Source: Angiostrongylus vasorum
Taxonomy: Eukaryota; Nematoda; Chromadorea; Rhabditida; Metastrongylidae
Assembly: GCA_018806985.1 (NCBI GenBank)
Contig: JADANN010000464.1
Location: 281,501 to 345,500 of the forward strand
DNA: 64,000 nucleotides
Reading direction: 5' to 3'
Of this stretch, positions 22,000 through 32,992 are shown in pieces. Under the pieces are notes generated by a model. The model did no database searches. It saw only the letters and a program-made list of their open reading frames with translations, and had not been told where the DNA came from. The number at the start of each line of letters is the position of its first letter. Position 1 is the first letter of the stretch. The translations under genes were made by a program, and so were the position numbers.

Positions 22000-24440
22000 T
22001 TCAAATCATTCGGAAAATTATCATTTAGAGTAGTAATTTAAATAGAAAAAACGGATTTATCTTGATTTTATTTATATGATATATCTGAGCAGACACAGCA
22101 AAGAAGGAAACTATTTGAGCTTACTCTATCAAATGTCGCTGTCCATCTTAAAACCCACTTTCGAACACACTGGTTCGTTGGATGGGTGCGTCACCAGATA
22201 AACGAGCAAGAAACAATTAGAAGAGGAGCAAAGAGAGCAAGGAGGGAGAAAGAATTCATTCTTTTTTTCATGTCATTCCTGGTTTGTATGCGTCACTAGT
22301 GTCTATCCAGGTTCTCTGCAATGCCAGGCCCCTCCGTTTCCCCATTTCTTTTTTTCACTATCATTTGAAACCATCGTCGATTCATGGAATATTGCTACCG
22401 TTCCCATTGCCATTGCCGATAAAAAACCATGACAGGTTACTGCGACAACTTGTGGAAAACGCTATAACATTCAAAACAACGAACATTACTAGACTGAATG
22501 TCTTTTTTTCTTCTCGACCAGTAAACAAAAGACGCGTGAGCAAAGAATTGCTCTAGACTAAAAGAACAACCAATTAACTCGAACCGACTTTGTGAAATTA
22601 CAAACAGAAGCAACCCGCTTTGTCAATTGTGCTCCTTGTAGCACCTAGTGAATCAAGCGGACAGTGTTAACGTCTTCTCTTATTTCTGAAACATTCGAGA
22701 ATTGAGCCGTGGATCATGCTTACTGAACAGCAACATATACTTACTTCCGGACCATTGCAAAAAACCTGGGTAGTTTTCTGTTGTGTGCCTTACATCTCAA
22801 CCAGCTTACCCATTAACGCTCGTGGCGAACGGCTTATCGTTCCAGTACACGACCTGCCTCCGATTCTGAATAACCTGGCGATTCTGAGAGGGCCATGATG
22901 ATAGATAAGATTTTAGAAAATCACAGCATTGAAGATGAAGCATTACAACTAGGTATTATGTATTCTTTAGTACTTTCTCGATGCTACAATATTCTCGAAA
23001 AGTCATCCGCTACCACCACACTTTTCAATCGTTTTGTTTCTCATACTTACTGATTCAGATACATACTGATGGAGGGTTGGTTGAATCTCATTATTGTAGT
23101 GAGGGAATAAGCTGTTTACTTTCCATGAAAATAATTGAGTATCACAAAGAATAAAGGATAAGGCGATCAACGTCGGGCACAATCCCCAGTGATGCGCCGT
23201 GCATTCCACTCCATTCGCAGCGCCGTAGAGGCAACTGGATCAACACTTGCCATGAGGAATGGCTTACCAGCACCGATGTACACGACGCTGTTAATAAAAA
23301 TTTACTCGGCTAGCGCCTCGGCTCTTTCGCCTTCTTCAGAGCCAAAGTGATTTGAGTCGATCACTTACAGTACGTCGCACTCGCGATATGGGTCTTCGTG
23401 GTCACATCAAACCGAATCTGGTAAACTGGCTCGAAAGTATGGACTTTCTAACTGCGGAGTGTTTCTTGTCGTGATTAGCTCGAGGTGCAGGATAGAATCA
23501 CCGACAACTTAACCATTGAAAGCACCCGCTGTGCTATAAACGGCTACGGAATCGATGATGTCTTCTCATAAAATAGTTTTACAGCCAGTAATTCACTTTT
23601 TGCGCAATGCTTTGCATGAGGAAAATTATTCGCTAAACGAAGCTCGTTGGGTTATCCGAACGTGTTCTACAAGTGCTGACTTGATCCAGTGCGTCAAACT
23701 GCCGTGGAAACCTCACAGCTGAATATTCAATGCGGCACTCCAATGAGAAATCTGATACGATTTGCTTCCGGTAAATGTTCGCTTTCTATTGTTGTCATCA
23801 CCTTTATGTTTTTTACGAGCTACTAATGTTTTATTGATTAATAATTTCTACTGATAAACTATTCCATGTGAAACCTCGGACATGTTTCCGTCTCTACGGA
23901 CATGTTCACATAGAAGTTGACTTTTCTGGTATCAAAATAGTTGCTATTCCATCCCTCAGTCTCTGATAATCCTCATTCTACACTTCGATCACCTTCGTTG
24001 TAATCTTTCTTCTAAAATTCTTTGGCCTCCTATCCTGAAGACAAGACAACCTGGTCTCTCTTGAAGCTCTCGATGATTACCGGGACTACAGGTTACGTAA
24101 ATAATGTCGTCTCTAGTGAAACATTATTCGTTCGTATGTTTCAATCCTGTTCAAATTGTTAAGAATACTACAAACCTTTGGAAGCTGGAAGCTCGGCGAG
24201 AATAACAGGACATAAAACAGACTAAAAACTAGTTGGAGGTATAAGGTACGGAATCTTACTCAACCATACTCTTTTCCGATCCAATATTCAACTCTTCTTT
24301 GTTTCAATTTATATTTGATGGATTTCCAATTTCCTTGAACACCAAGCTGTTCTCTTCGAAATGGTCAAACTTCACGATTTACAAAGATCATCTTTTTCTT
24401 TTTCCAAAAAAATGCTTGTGCAGTCACGTCACCAATGTAT
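22000..24440. other. Non-coding region between repeats
   Basis: No conserved exon was recognised. It holds a decayed PLE-type hammerhead-like core on the minus strand at 23308-23343 and a short RTE 3'-end fragment at about 24050-24100. The open frame 22716-22898 has no visible family motif. Confidence 0.4.
24050..24102 (+). mobile_element. RTE 3'-end fragment
   Basis: GATGATTACCGGGACTACAG resembles GATCATCGGGACTACAG at the 3' end of the RTE copy at 52.2 kb, with the same preceding ACTCG/CTCTCG bases. Confidence 0.45.
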
Positions 24441-24441
24441 G

Positions 24442-24447
24442 TTTATT
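24442..24447 (-). terminator. Possible AATAAA polyadenylation signal of SUCLG1
   Basis: TTTATT on the plus strand gives AATAAA on the minus strand about 340 bases past the SUCLG1 stop codon. No closer canonical hexamer was checked experimentally; position alone supports it. Confidence 0.3.
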
Positions 24448-24786
24448 AATTTAGTACCTAACACTGTGAACAACTGCTAAAACCGCTTATCGAATGTTAA
24501 CAATTAGTCATCTTAGAAAGTTAGGCTTTGATCGGCTTAAATCACTTGATAGATTATCACTACGCTTTTCCTAACTTGATCTCCATTAAGGCAACATGAA
24601 AAATCCTATTTGCAACATATACGGTTAATTAAGCAACGTAAAAAAATTGCTATATGACCTGAATATTAGGATTCAGAACTCGATGGAAATTCGCGCCGAG
24701 ATTAACACGGAAAAGAAGAATACAACTAAGACTAGTGTACATACCGAGTAACTGATTCGTTAGTGGGAAAAAAATCTAAGGCTTAA

Positions 24787-27700
24787 CTATTCCTCCATGT
24801 GAGCAACTTTATCCAGTAGTGCTTTGGCAATCGTAGTTCCTAGTTCTGATGGTGAATCTGTCACCTGTAATTAAAAACCCACTTACTGACAAACTGACAA
24901 AACTGCTTTACTGTAAGGAACTTCTTTTCAAAGCAGTGCATAATAGTCCACTTTTTTCGAGTACATTTAACCAATTCAGGATCGAAATAAAATGGTCAAA
25001 ATGAACCATTAACTTTTTTCTAATCAAGATGTTTGCGAAATTTAAAAGAAAACTTACAAGTACACCTGCTTCTCTGAGCGCTTCAATCTTATGGGTTGCA
25101 GTACCCTTACCACGGCTAATTATAGCACCAGCATGACCCATTCGTCTTCCTGGTGGAGCTGTCACACCGGCTATAAATGATGCGACGGGTTTCATGTGTT
25201 CTCCCTACAAAATTTGGACGACAGGTTTAAAAGGCGAAAAAAAATAAACAAGTCGAACAAAAGTAATCTATGGCATGGATACAATATAGAAAGAACGATT
25301 CACCATAGAAACATTAAACGCCACTTTTCACAAACATGTTGTTAAACAGTACACAGTAGTGCACTTAAGTATTATCGATATATATCTTCAATTAGAGAAA
25401 AAGTAAAAAGAACCGTGTAAAAAACCCGATCGAACAAACTAACTTTATTATTTTCCATTAAAAATTTGGCAGCTTCCTCTTCAGCTGATCCACCAATCTC
25501 ACCAATAAGAATGATTCCTGAAAGAAAGAAACATGAGAACAGTGCTTAGGTAATTGCAAAGACTAGATCTCCTTGTGTAAATAAGAAACAATACAAAAGA
25601 GTGTTCTATGCTCTCTTTGTATTAAATAGCAAACCATGATTTTAATGAACGTTCAAAAACGGTCTCATCTAAACTCATAAGTTCCAACGAAACAAGAAAA
25701 AAGTCTACTAGAATGTTTGCTGTAGAAAACACTTAACAGACAACGCACTAAGTGAGCTGAGTACAAGACATTTACACTGAAACTAATGGGCGCTCTCAAT
25801 TTTGAACCAACATGTCTCAGCTCATATTTAAATCTAAAAATTGGAAGAGAAATCATTACAGTGTAAAGATAAAGGATAGAGCTCTCGGCGTTGATCAATC
25901 CCCGAGGGATGCGCCATGCATTCGACTTCATTAAACATCGATAGAGGCGACTGAATGCATATCTGACCTACACAATGACTCGCGGTGGCTTACCGATGTA
26001 TCGAGCTTGTGCTGATATCCTCCTAGACAAAATCTGGCACCAATCTGCCGAGCCCGGAGGGATGAAGGGCTTGATGAGTCTGGAGCGCGGAATCGATCCC
26101 ATGCGTATTGCAAGGCACCTCTAACCACTGCGCTACGCGCCTCCTCTGTATTTGTATAAACACAAATATGCAGATATTTTTTTGTAAAATACCGCACCTA
26201 TCTTTTCCTCTTTTTTCTTGTCAAGGTTTGTAATTCGCACACTAAAAGATCTGAACAAGCGAAATTTCATCCAGCACGACATGACGGTGCTCTCCAATAC
26301 ATTATTGGTATTTGCAACCGCTGCGTTTGCGTTCGAAATTTCAAAGGTTCTATCTTCGTTCTTAATTCTTTGAAGATCTTAATTCTAGACATGTTTAGAA
26401 TTGAAAGAATACTTACTTACTTGATACTTGAGCAGCCCGCCCTCACTAGTTGTGTGGGCCCCAGCATAATCACCATTTTTCGGAGATTTGCTGGTTAAGC
26501 CATTTTAGTTCCTTGAAATCTCAAGGTCAGCCTGGGCAAAGTCTGCCCCTGGTCTTCACCACCACAAGCAGTCGCAGCCCTTGTGGATTTGCCACCATGC
26601 GACTTCGATACCAGGACGGTGGTGGATCCTGGTATTGGTTTACTCTTAGCTAGGCTTCCTGATAGAAACTCTAGACTCCTTCTCAGCTTAGGAGACCCTG
26701 CCTGAGGCGAATCCCCCGCTGTACATCGCAGTCCGACACCCAGGAACACCTTCCAGCCATGATGAGGCGGTAAACCGTTGAGAGGGAATTGATTGAAAGA
26801 ATACAGTGAGAAAATCGTGCACACATCTAGAAGAACAGAGCAAAGTCTCTTCTATAAATGTGTATAGTTCCTAAGTTCTCAAGTACTTTATCCAGAAACC
26901 ATTGTCAGTTGTCGAAAACCCAACCTCTGGTATCATGCATAACTTATGCTTCTAAGCAAGTCATACTCAGTGTTATCAAAACTGTTTGAACACTCGGACC
27001 AAGAAGAATTACTGAGCTTATGATAATTTAACCACAATTGCTAACATTAACAAATAAGAAGTACCTCAATAACTCATAAATTTTCCAGAAAAAGAAAAAT
27101 CCGTAATCGGTAGACATAAATGTTCCTTATTCAAGCTGACCAATTCAGAATGGCAACATCATTAGACAACATATAGATATGTAACACACGACTGAAAGCT
27201 AAAGTTAGAGGTAAGAAAGCTCTACCTCACCTTTCGTCTGATGATCCTCGAGAAAAACGCTAAGACAATCAATAAAATTGCTTCCATTAAAAGGGTCGCC
27301 ACCGATTCCGACGCAGAGCGTTTGGCCGAGGCCAACGGTCGTGGTTTGATGCACAGCTTCATAAGTGAGGGTTCCTGATCGTGATACAACGCCGATGATT
27401 CCCTTTTTATGAATTTGACCTGGCATAATGCCTATCTTACACTCCTCTGCTGCAATGATACCAGGGCAATTTGGGCCCACAAGACGAGTTTTGTTCTGTT
27501 TGAGAAGGCGGTTCTTGACGCGGACCATATCCCTAAACATATGGTGGGTGTGTCTATCGGATAGTAAACTCCTGGCACTAGGTGCCCAGCAACGCATGCG
27601 ACCTCGTATATTCTAAACCTTCTACAAAAAAAAACCCCCCAGTGGGTTCCGGCAGGAACAAGCGGGTCGTTTTTTAATAACGAAAAGAGTTACAAGCTAA

Positions 27701-29068
27701 TAAAATTGTCATACTTGTTGTGGGATTCCTTCGGTAATACATACGACGAGTGGAATTTCTGCATCAATCGCCTCGTCGATGGCACTAGCAGCAAATGGAG
27801 CGGGCACGTAGATGACGGACGCATCAGCTCCGGTCTTCTCACGAGCCTTAAAAAAGACCACTTTAGTAACAGTTCTAGGGGTTCCCTCCGCTGGGGGACT
27901 GTGTATAGTTCTTGAAAATCTGGAAAGCTTGAACTTTAAGGGCTTATGGTCCCACGAAAATTCATGATGAAACCACACATTCAGGCTTCGGGCTACTTTT
28001 TTGTACTAAGTCTTGGGTTTCCGTATTCCACATATTAAAAGGTTGCCGACGAAATCTTTATTGGTTTGGGAATTTAACCCTTGAAACGGTTAACGTCTCT
28101 GAACCTGAGAACTTCCCTCAGGAGCATCAGCTTCCATAATGCTAGGATTTCAACATTTCTAGAATATATGGACTCGCTTCAATTGAACAAAAACATGTAG
28201 GTCTATATGATTTTCTCTCAACGATTAATTTACTACAAGCTAAGACGATTGCGGTTTGGGTTCAAAGAGCAACCACATATATAGAATTCTAGTCAGCCAA
28301 TCCAATATCTCATACTTTCAGATAGCCCTGAATAGGTATTGTGAAAAAAAGCCTACGATGTGGTCTTTAGCTCAGATGTACACGAAAGCAATCCATCTCA
28401 TCACTTTTTTATTTACTGTCTATTCTTTTTTAGCGCCAGGGTATTATATGAAATATAACGACAATGATGCTGAGATATTTGTAAAACTCCGGACAGCTGG
28501 TGTCTTCGGTGGGGGATCGAACACGATATTACCCCTTCCAGAGGCTAACGCGTTCATCACCACGGACTCCTTCGTTTAGTCTTTCTCTCGGTTGTGTTAT
28601 TGCCCCATAGCTGCTGTCAGCTATCACCCGCAATCAATTTACTTTTAGGCCCTATGAAGTAAGTTAGTACGCAATAAATGCCAAAACGGCTTCTCTTAGA
28701 GAACTCTTGAACAGTTTTTTATAGATGAAGAGTGCCACTTACTTCTTTAACATCACGGAAAATCGGCAGACCCATGTGTGTTTCGCCAGCTTTTTTGTGG
28801 TTAACACCTCCTACAACCTTCGTACCATAATCGAGCATTTGTTTTCCATGAAAAGTGCCCTAAATACTTGGCAAAATATGGAAGGTATAACGACTACCAC
28901 TGCATAAATAACAAAAAATATCCCAGAAAATACCTGTTTCCCAGTGAGACCCTGAACGATTACCTTCGTGTCTTTGTTGATCTTCAAAGCTTCTCGAGTA
29001 CTGTTGTACAGTCGAGTATTCTCTGTCATCAGTTGCGCTACACGAACGAGCATATTCCGGGAAAACAT
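24787..29068 (-). CDS. SUCLG1: Succinyl-CoA ligase alpha subunit, mitochondrial (seven exons)
   Basis: This protein catalyses the TCA-cycle step succinyl-CoA to succinate with NTP formation, in the mitochondrial matrix, as a heterodimer with a beta subunit. Exons in reading order are 29068-28934, 28859-28743, 27846-27715, 27532-27231, 25517-25444, 25204-25058 and 24864-24787, about 327 residues, matching the family. Motifs: presequence-like [14 protein letters not shown]; CoA-binding [36 protein letters not shown] loop (IYVPAPFAA); [37 protein letters not shown]; and [11 protein letters not shown] with the phosphorylated His. The start at 29068 was chosen because it yields a short Arg-rich presequence; an in-frame upstream Met at 29134 is possible. 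All junctions are GT/AG and in phase except exon 3/4, where the splice leaves one extra G. Intron 5-side DNA (25518-27230) hosts a SINE-A and an R1 copy; the intron at 27847-28742 hosts a SINE-B. Confidence 0.95.
25865..26143 (-). repeat. SINE-A copy in a SUCLG1 intron
   Basis: Full-length, head at the high-coordinate end (GCGTAGCGCAGTGGTTAGAG on the minus strand), tail GATAAAGGATAGAGC on the plus strand. It lies in the same transcriptional orientation as the gene. Confidence 0.8.
26428..26792 (+). repeat. R1 dispersed repeat in a SUCLG1 intron
   Basis: Starts TACTTGAGCAGCCCG, has GGTCAGCCTGGGCAAAGTCTG, split as GGTCAGCC then TGGGCAAAGTCTG, and ends GATGAGGCGGTAAACCGTTG; antisense to the gene. 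Confidence 0.8.
28420..28640 (-). repeat. SINE-B copy in a SUCLG1 intron
   Basis: It shares AATGATGCTGAGATATTTG and AAACTCCGGACAGCTGGTG with the 41.5 and 47.8 kb copies; the B box reads GGGGATCGAACACG on the plus strand, so its complement is degenerate. Only a single arm is present. Confidence 0.6.
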
Positions 29069-30679
29069 TGTTGAAGCTCGTGCTGGTACCTTCAAATGTC
29101 TATTCAAAATATAGAGCCGAATTTTTCTAACCATTTAAATAACACCATGCAGTTTTCTATCTGTGTAATCTTAGAATGACTTTTTATCGTTTCCTTAATG
29201 AACGCCTCAAAATATTATGCTGACTTCAAGGTAACAAGAACATCATTCTGTTTCTAGTATCTGGTATAAAGATAATGATGACCTTCCCAAATAAATACCA
29301 TTGCAATGTATACGAGAGATTGTTCAGGTAAGGATGACGTAGAGCTAGAATAGTCACGAGGATAGTTCAGGAATATGTCAAAAACCGACTTCCTTCCAAT
29401 TTCGGTATGACTAACCAATATGTGTTTGAGTTGTTCAGCTTATATGAGGTTGATAAATCAGCCTTATTTGGCTAACGTTTCGATGTTTTCGTCCTTCTCA
29501 GAGCCGATGATCGGAGCAGACAGTTCTTCGTGTTCTCGAGGTGGCGTCTTCGTCGAGCATTGAGCCCGGTCATCCTCAGTGCAGCATCTCTCTCTTGAAA
29601 CATGTTGATTAGTTCAGGGATTTTCACCCACGTTAACATCATTACGTTCGGGTGATCAAGAAGTGCCAAGCTTAACACTTAACAATTGATCAGCCACAGT
29701 GTCTTCATTCACACGAGAAAAGCATTCGGTTCGTATAGTGGTGGGCTCCTTCAACATCTAAGACACTATAGCATTCCCAGCGGCACTGGATCGGATTGTA
29801 ACACAACTGTCCTGCTCTATCGATAAGCTTAATCAAGGCAAGACATTGATTATCCAGGCCGAGGTTCAATGAAAGTCGGTATTCGCACTACTGTAATAAC
29901 AGAACCAACTAAAATAACATAACAGAACTTTTGGAACGGATTCTGTCGGCTTCTGTGACCACGTGAGAACGACAACGACAATCACTAAGAAACAACATAT
30001 ACGCAGCAAATTCGTACTTTTTTCTGTACATTATGATATAATACTGTGCTGAAAAGCTTATCCAAGTGCTTTGGGTCTTCGGACTACTACTAGTACAATT
30101 GACAGTAGTCATCAGCAGAATGTTAACGAGACATAGGAACTATATGTAGGACTAATCTAAGAGCTAAAAATGAAGCAGATTTCCTACAGTGCTAAGTCTC
30201 TTATGCATGGGTGTGTGTTTAATGAAGTGGCCACTGGTAAGCGTTGGCATCATGCTAGTCATACAATATTTCACAACTAGTTGTTGCCCATTTTAGTTAA
30301 TCGTCCTGAAAACAAGTGTACTACCAGCTAAGAAGTTAGCAATCCTTTACGATTACCACACTGATTTTCACTCTGGTGGGTTTTTACCACCCAGTCTTGC
30401 TTAGAGCTTATCGGTGTCCGAACGTCTACTCCCCCAAGAACGTTAAGCGAACAGAACATGTTTGACATTCCCATTCGGGAGCTTAGCTCAGTTAAGAGGG
30501 AATCTATGCTACTTCACGGTTTGATGAGAAACCTGCGACTGCATTTCTCGGAAGGAGGTTAAAATAAAGGGCCTCCAGAGAAAATGGTGCTGCCCGTGTC
30601 CGCCGAGCAAGGAGGGGCCACATAGCACGTCAAGCACGCAACCTGGACCGATCCGAAGATTTACTGGTATCCATTCTTT

Positions 30680-31055
30680 CTTGGATACTAGGGCCGCCCA
30701 TCCTCAGTGGCTGTGGGGGCCCCCAGCATAATCTTCATTGTTCGAAGTTTTGTTGGTTAAGCCATTGTGGTTCCCTGGAGTCCCAAGGTTAACCTGGCCA
30801 AAGTCTGCCCCAGGTCGTCACCACCATAGCCTTTGTTGATCAAGGGGAGATTTGCCATATGCGACAAGTTTGGTACCAGGACAGTGGGTCAATCCTGGTA
30901 TTGGTTTCCTCGTAGCTAGGCTTCCTGATGAAAACGCTGAACGCCTTCTCAGCCTAGGGAAACCCTGTCTGGGGGATGAATCCCCGTTGTACATCGCACC
31001 GCGACACCCAGGAACACCTCCCAGTCACGATGAGGCGGTAAACCGTTGGGAAAGG
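30680..31055 (+). repeat. R1 dispersed repeat
   Basis: Contains GGGCCGCCCATCC, GTTAACCTGGCCAAAGTCTG, GGCTTCCTGATGAAAACGC and GATGAGGCGGTAAACCGTTG. It lies about 425 bp upstream of the proposed TXNDC15-like start. Confidence 0.8.
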
Positions 31056-31472
31056 TATCCATTCAGTAACTCAACTCTTAACCAAGGTTACAAATGGTAG
31101 ATGTGCCATGAAGTAACTTGTATTTAAGTTAGTGGATCTTTTGTATTTTAGTGTTCTTCCATTCTCGTTGAATAGTACAAATGTCATCTTACTCCACTTT
31201 TTGCCTTTGTATTTTAATTTACAACGCAACTATTGTATAAGTAGCCTTGGACCATATTTTCTATTAGCAACGAGTGTGTTTTCACATCTTCCGCTCGAAT
31301 TTTGCTCTGACGGTCTTCTCGTTTGCGATGAGGTTAAGATTCCTTTTTCTTTTTTGGGCTTTGAAATCTCCACATAGCAGCCTTGTCGGTTGTTTTTTCT
31401 ACGTTTTCTAGAATATTTCTGCTCTGTGTTTTGCAGTGTGTTCATCTTCTGGTTTCGGTACTGCGTTCATCA

Positions 31473-31479
31473 TTTTCAG
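31473..31479 (+). promoter_or_regulatory. Candidate spliced-leader acceptor at a start codon
   Basis: ATTTTCAG runs directly into the proposed ATG at 31480. TTTTCAG is the nematode 3' splice consensus, and an outron acceptor touching the start codon is common in nematode trans-spliced genes. This supports the start chosen for the TXNDC15-like gene but is inference. Confidence 0.45.
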
Positions 31480-31808
31480 ATGTGGGTGATCTTGCCCTTT
31501 ATCACTAATATCGTGATCGGTAAAGAGGCTTTGACGTCTTCAGAAAGGCCCTGGAGGAATTATTGTCATCGATATAACTCTAAGGAGATATTACAGTGGG
31601 TTATTAGTAAATGTAACTGTTTAGCAATTGCTTTATGTGCTAGTTTGTTGCTAGTCAAATCACTAAGTGGGAAACACTGCTCTTCTTTTTGAAAGACGGC
31701 AAGTTTATATTTTGAATGCTTCAAAATTCTTTTATTTTCCACCATAAAAGGAGTGGACCGAATAATTCAATGGAGTGTTCGTGCTGTAAATCCACTCAAA
31801 GTGAAGGT
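31480..31808 (+). CDS. Tentative first two exons of the TXNDC15-like gene
   Basis: Exon 31480-31519 (13 codons plus one base, donor GTAAAG) and exon 31751-31808 (acceptor AAAAG, donor GTGTAG) were chosen because they alone give a signal-like start and the exact phase needed at 32536. The joined text reads ...PLKVKVHGLQLTCPLHYD. The second acceptor is weak, so a different 5' structure remains possible. Confidence 0.45.
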
Positions 31809-32955
31809 GTGTAGCTTTTGTATTTACGTTAGGGCGGTCATCGAACTTGCGTATTTGCTTCTTGATCAACGGCATCATTAACCGCTACACAGTCCTCGTC
31901 CCAAAGGTGTGTAATAATAATGCTAAGCGAATAGAAGTGTGAATTCAGTTTACTTCGCCGCTGGAGGCATAGAAGGGAGTTTTTGTTCCAGATTATTCGA
32001 ATTGTTCCTTTGTTTTTACTCTATATCACTAGTAGATTTTGCATAGATGAGCACTTTCCTTGGCTATTCTCGCTTATGTAAGATGCGAACCTCGATGACT
32101 TGAATTCTGTTTTTCCTTACGGTCCTTTGGATCAAGAATGTGGTATGTTATTCATTCTTTTCAATGCCTTATATCAGAGGCGCGTGTGGCACAGTGGTCG
32201 GAGGTGCCCTGCAATACACATGGGGTTGATCCCTGCTCTCCAGGCTCGCCAAGCACTTCATCCCTCTGAGGTCGGCAAATTGGTACCAGCCTTTTCTGGG
32301 AGGATAGCAGCACTGACTCGATACATCGATAGGCCACCGCGAGTCAGTCATTGTGTAGGCCAGATAAGGATTCACTCACCTCCAACGATGTTTAATGAAG
32401 TCAGATGCAGGGCGCATTCCTCAGGGATTGATGAAAGCCCAGAGCTTCGTCTTTTATCCTTTTATTAACGGCTTATATCTAGTAGTAGGTTTTCTTTCAT
32501 GATGGAAAAAAGTGAACAAAAGTTGTCCGTTTCAGTCACGGTCTACAGCTCACATGTCCTCTTCACTATGACAACAAGTGTAATGATCCTATTATGGATC
32601 CACACGTCGCTTTTAAATATCGTTGTCAAACAGTTTGTGAGTTTATGGAACTTGGTTTAGTAATCCCAATGGGTCTTTAGAAAGCGTTCACCATTCTTCG
32701 TTTATTTCCAGATCCTCATGATGAGAAACTCTCTACTGTCGAAATTATGAATTCTAGCACTTTATTGGGCCTACTGCAGCATACAGATACGTACAAACGG
32801 ATGTGGTGCATGGTAACGTGAGTTTTTCTTCCGTCTTTTTTCTCTTACGTGGCCTTTGTATTAAAATTTCGATTAAGCTCCTTTTAAATCCATTTATGTC
32901 TTTTATGAACTGCCATTGTTGAGCTGATGCGAGGTTGGTATAAACTGTCGTTGTT

Positions 32956-32992
<37 letters not shown>

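Larger units (their letters stand above)
29135..31479. other. Spacer between divergently transcribed SUCLG1 and TXNDC15-like genes
   Basis: About 2.3 kb must hold both promoters. Visible content: a decayed PLE end with an inward hammerhead-like motif on the minus strand (29470-29506, GGCT/AGCC helix I kept), a PLE-tail signature at 29857-29878 (GGCCGAGGTTCAATGAAAGTC, split over 21 bases) and an R1 copy. No core promoter element is defensible. Confidence 0.4.

Noticed and set aside
28256..28579. 107-codon plus-strand frame in a SUCLG1 intron
   Set aside because: Most of it is a SINE-B copy; no independent coding evidence.
31850..31910. Possible exon (RSSNLRICFLINGII) upstream of the TXNDC15-like gene
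   Set aside because: Its phase does not fit with either neighbouring exon, while the chosen exons do.
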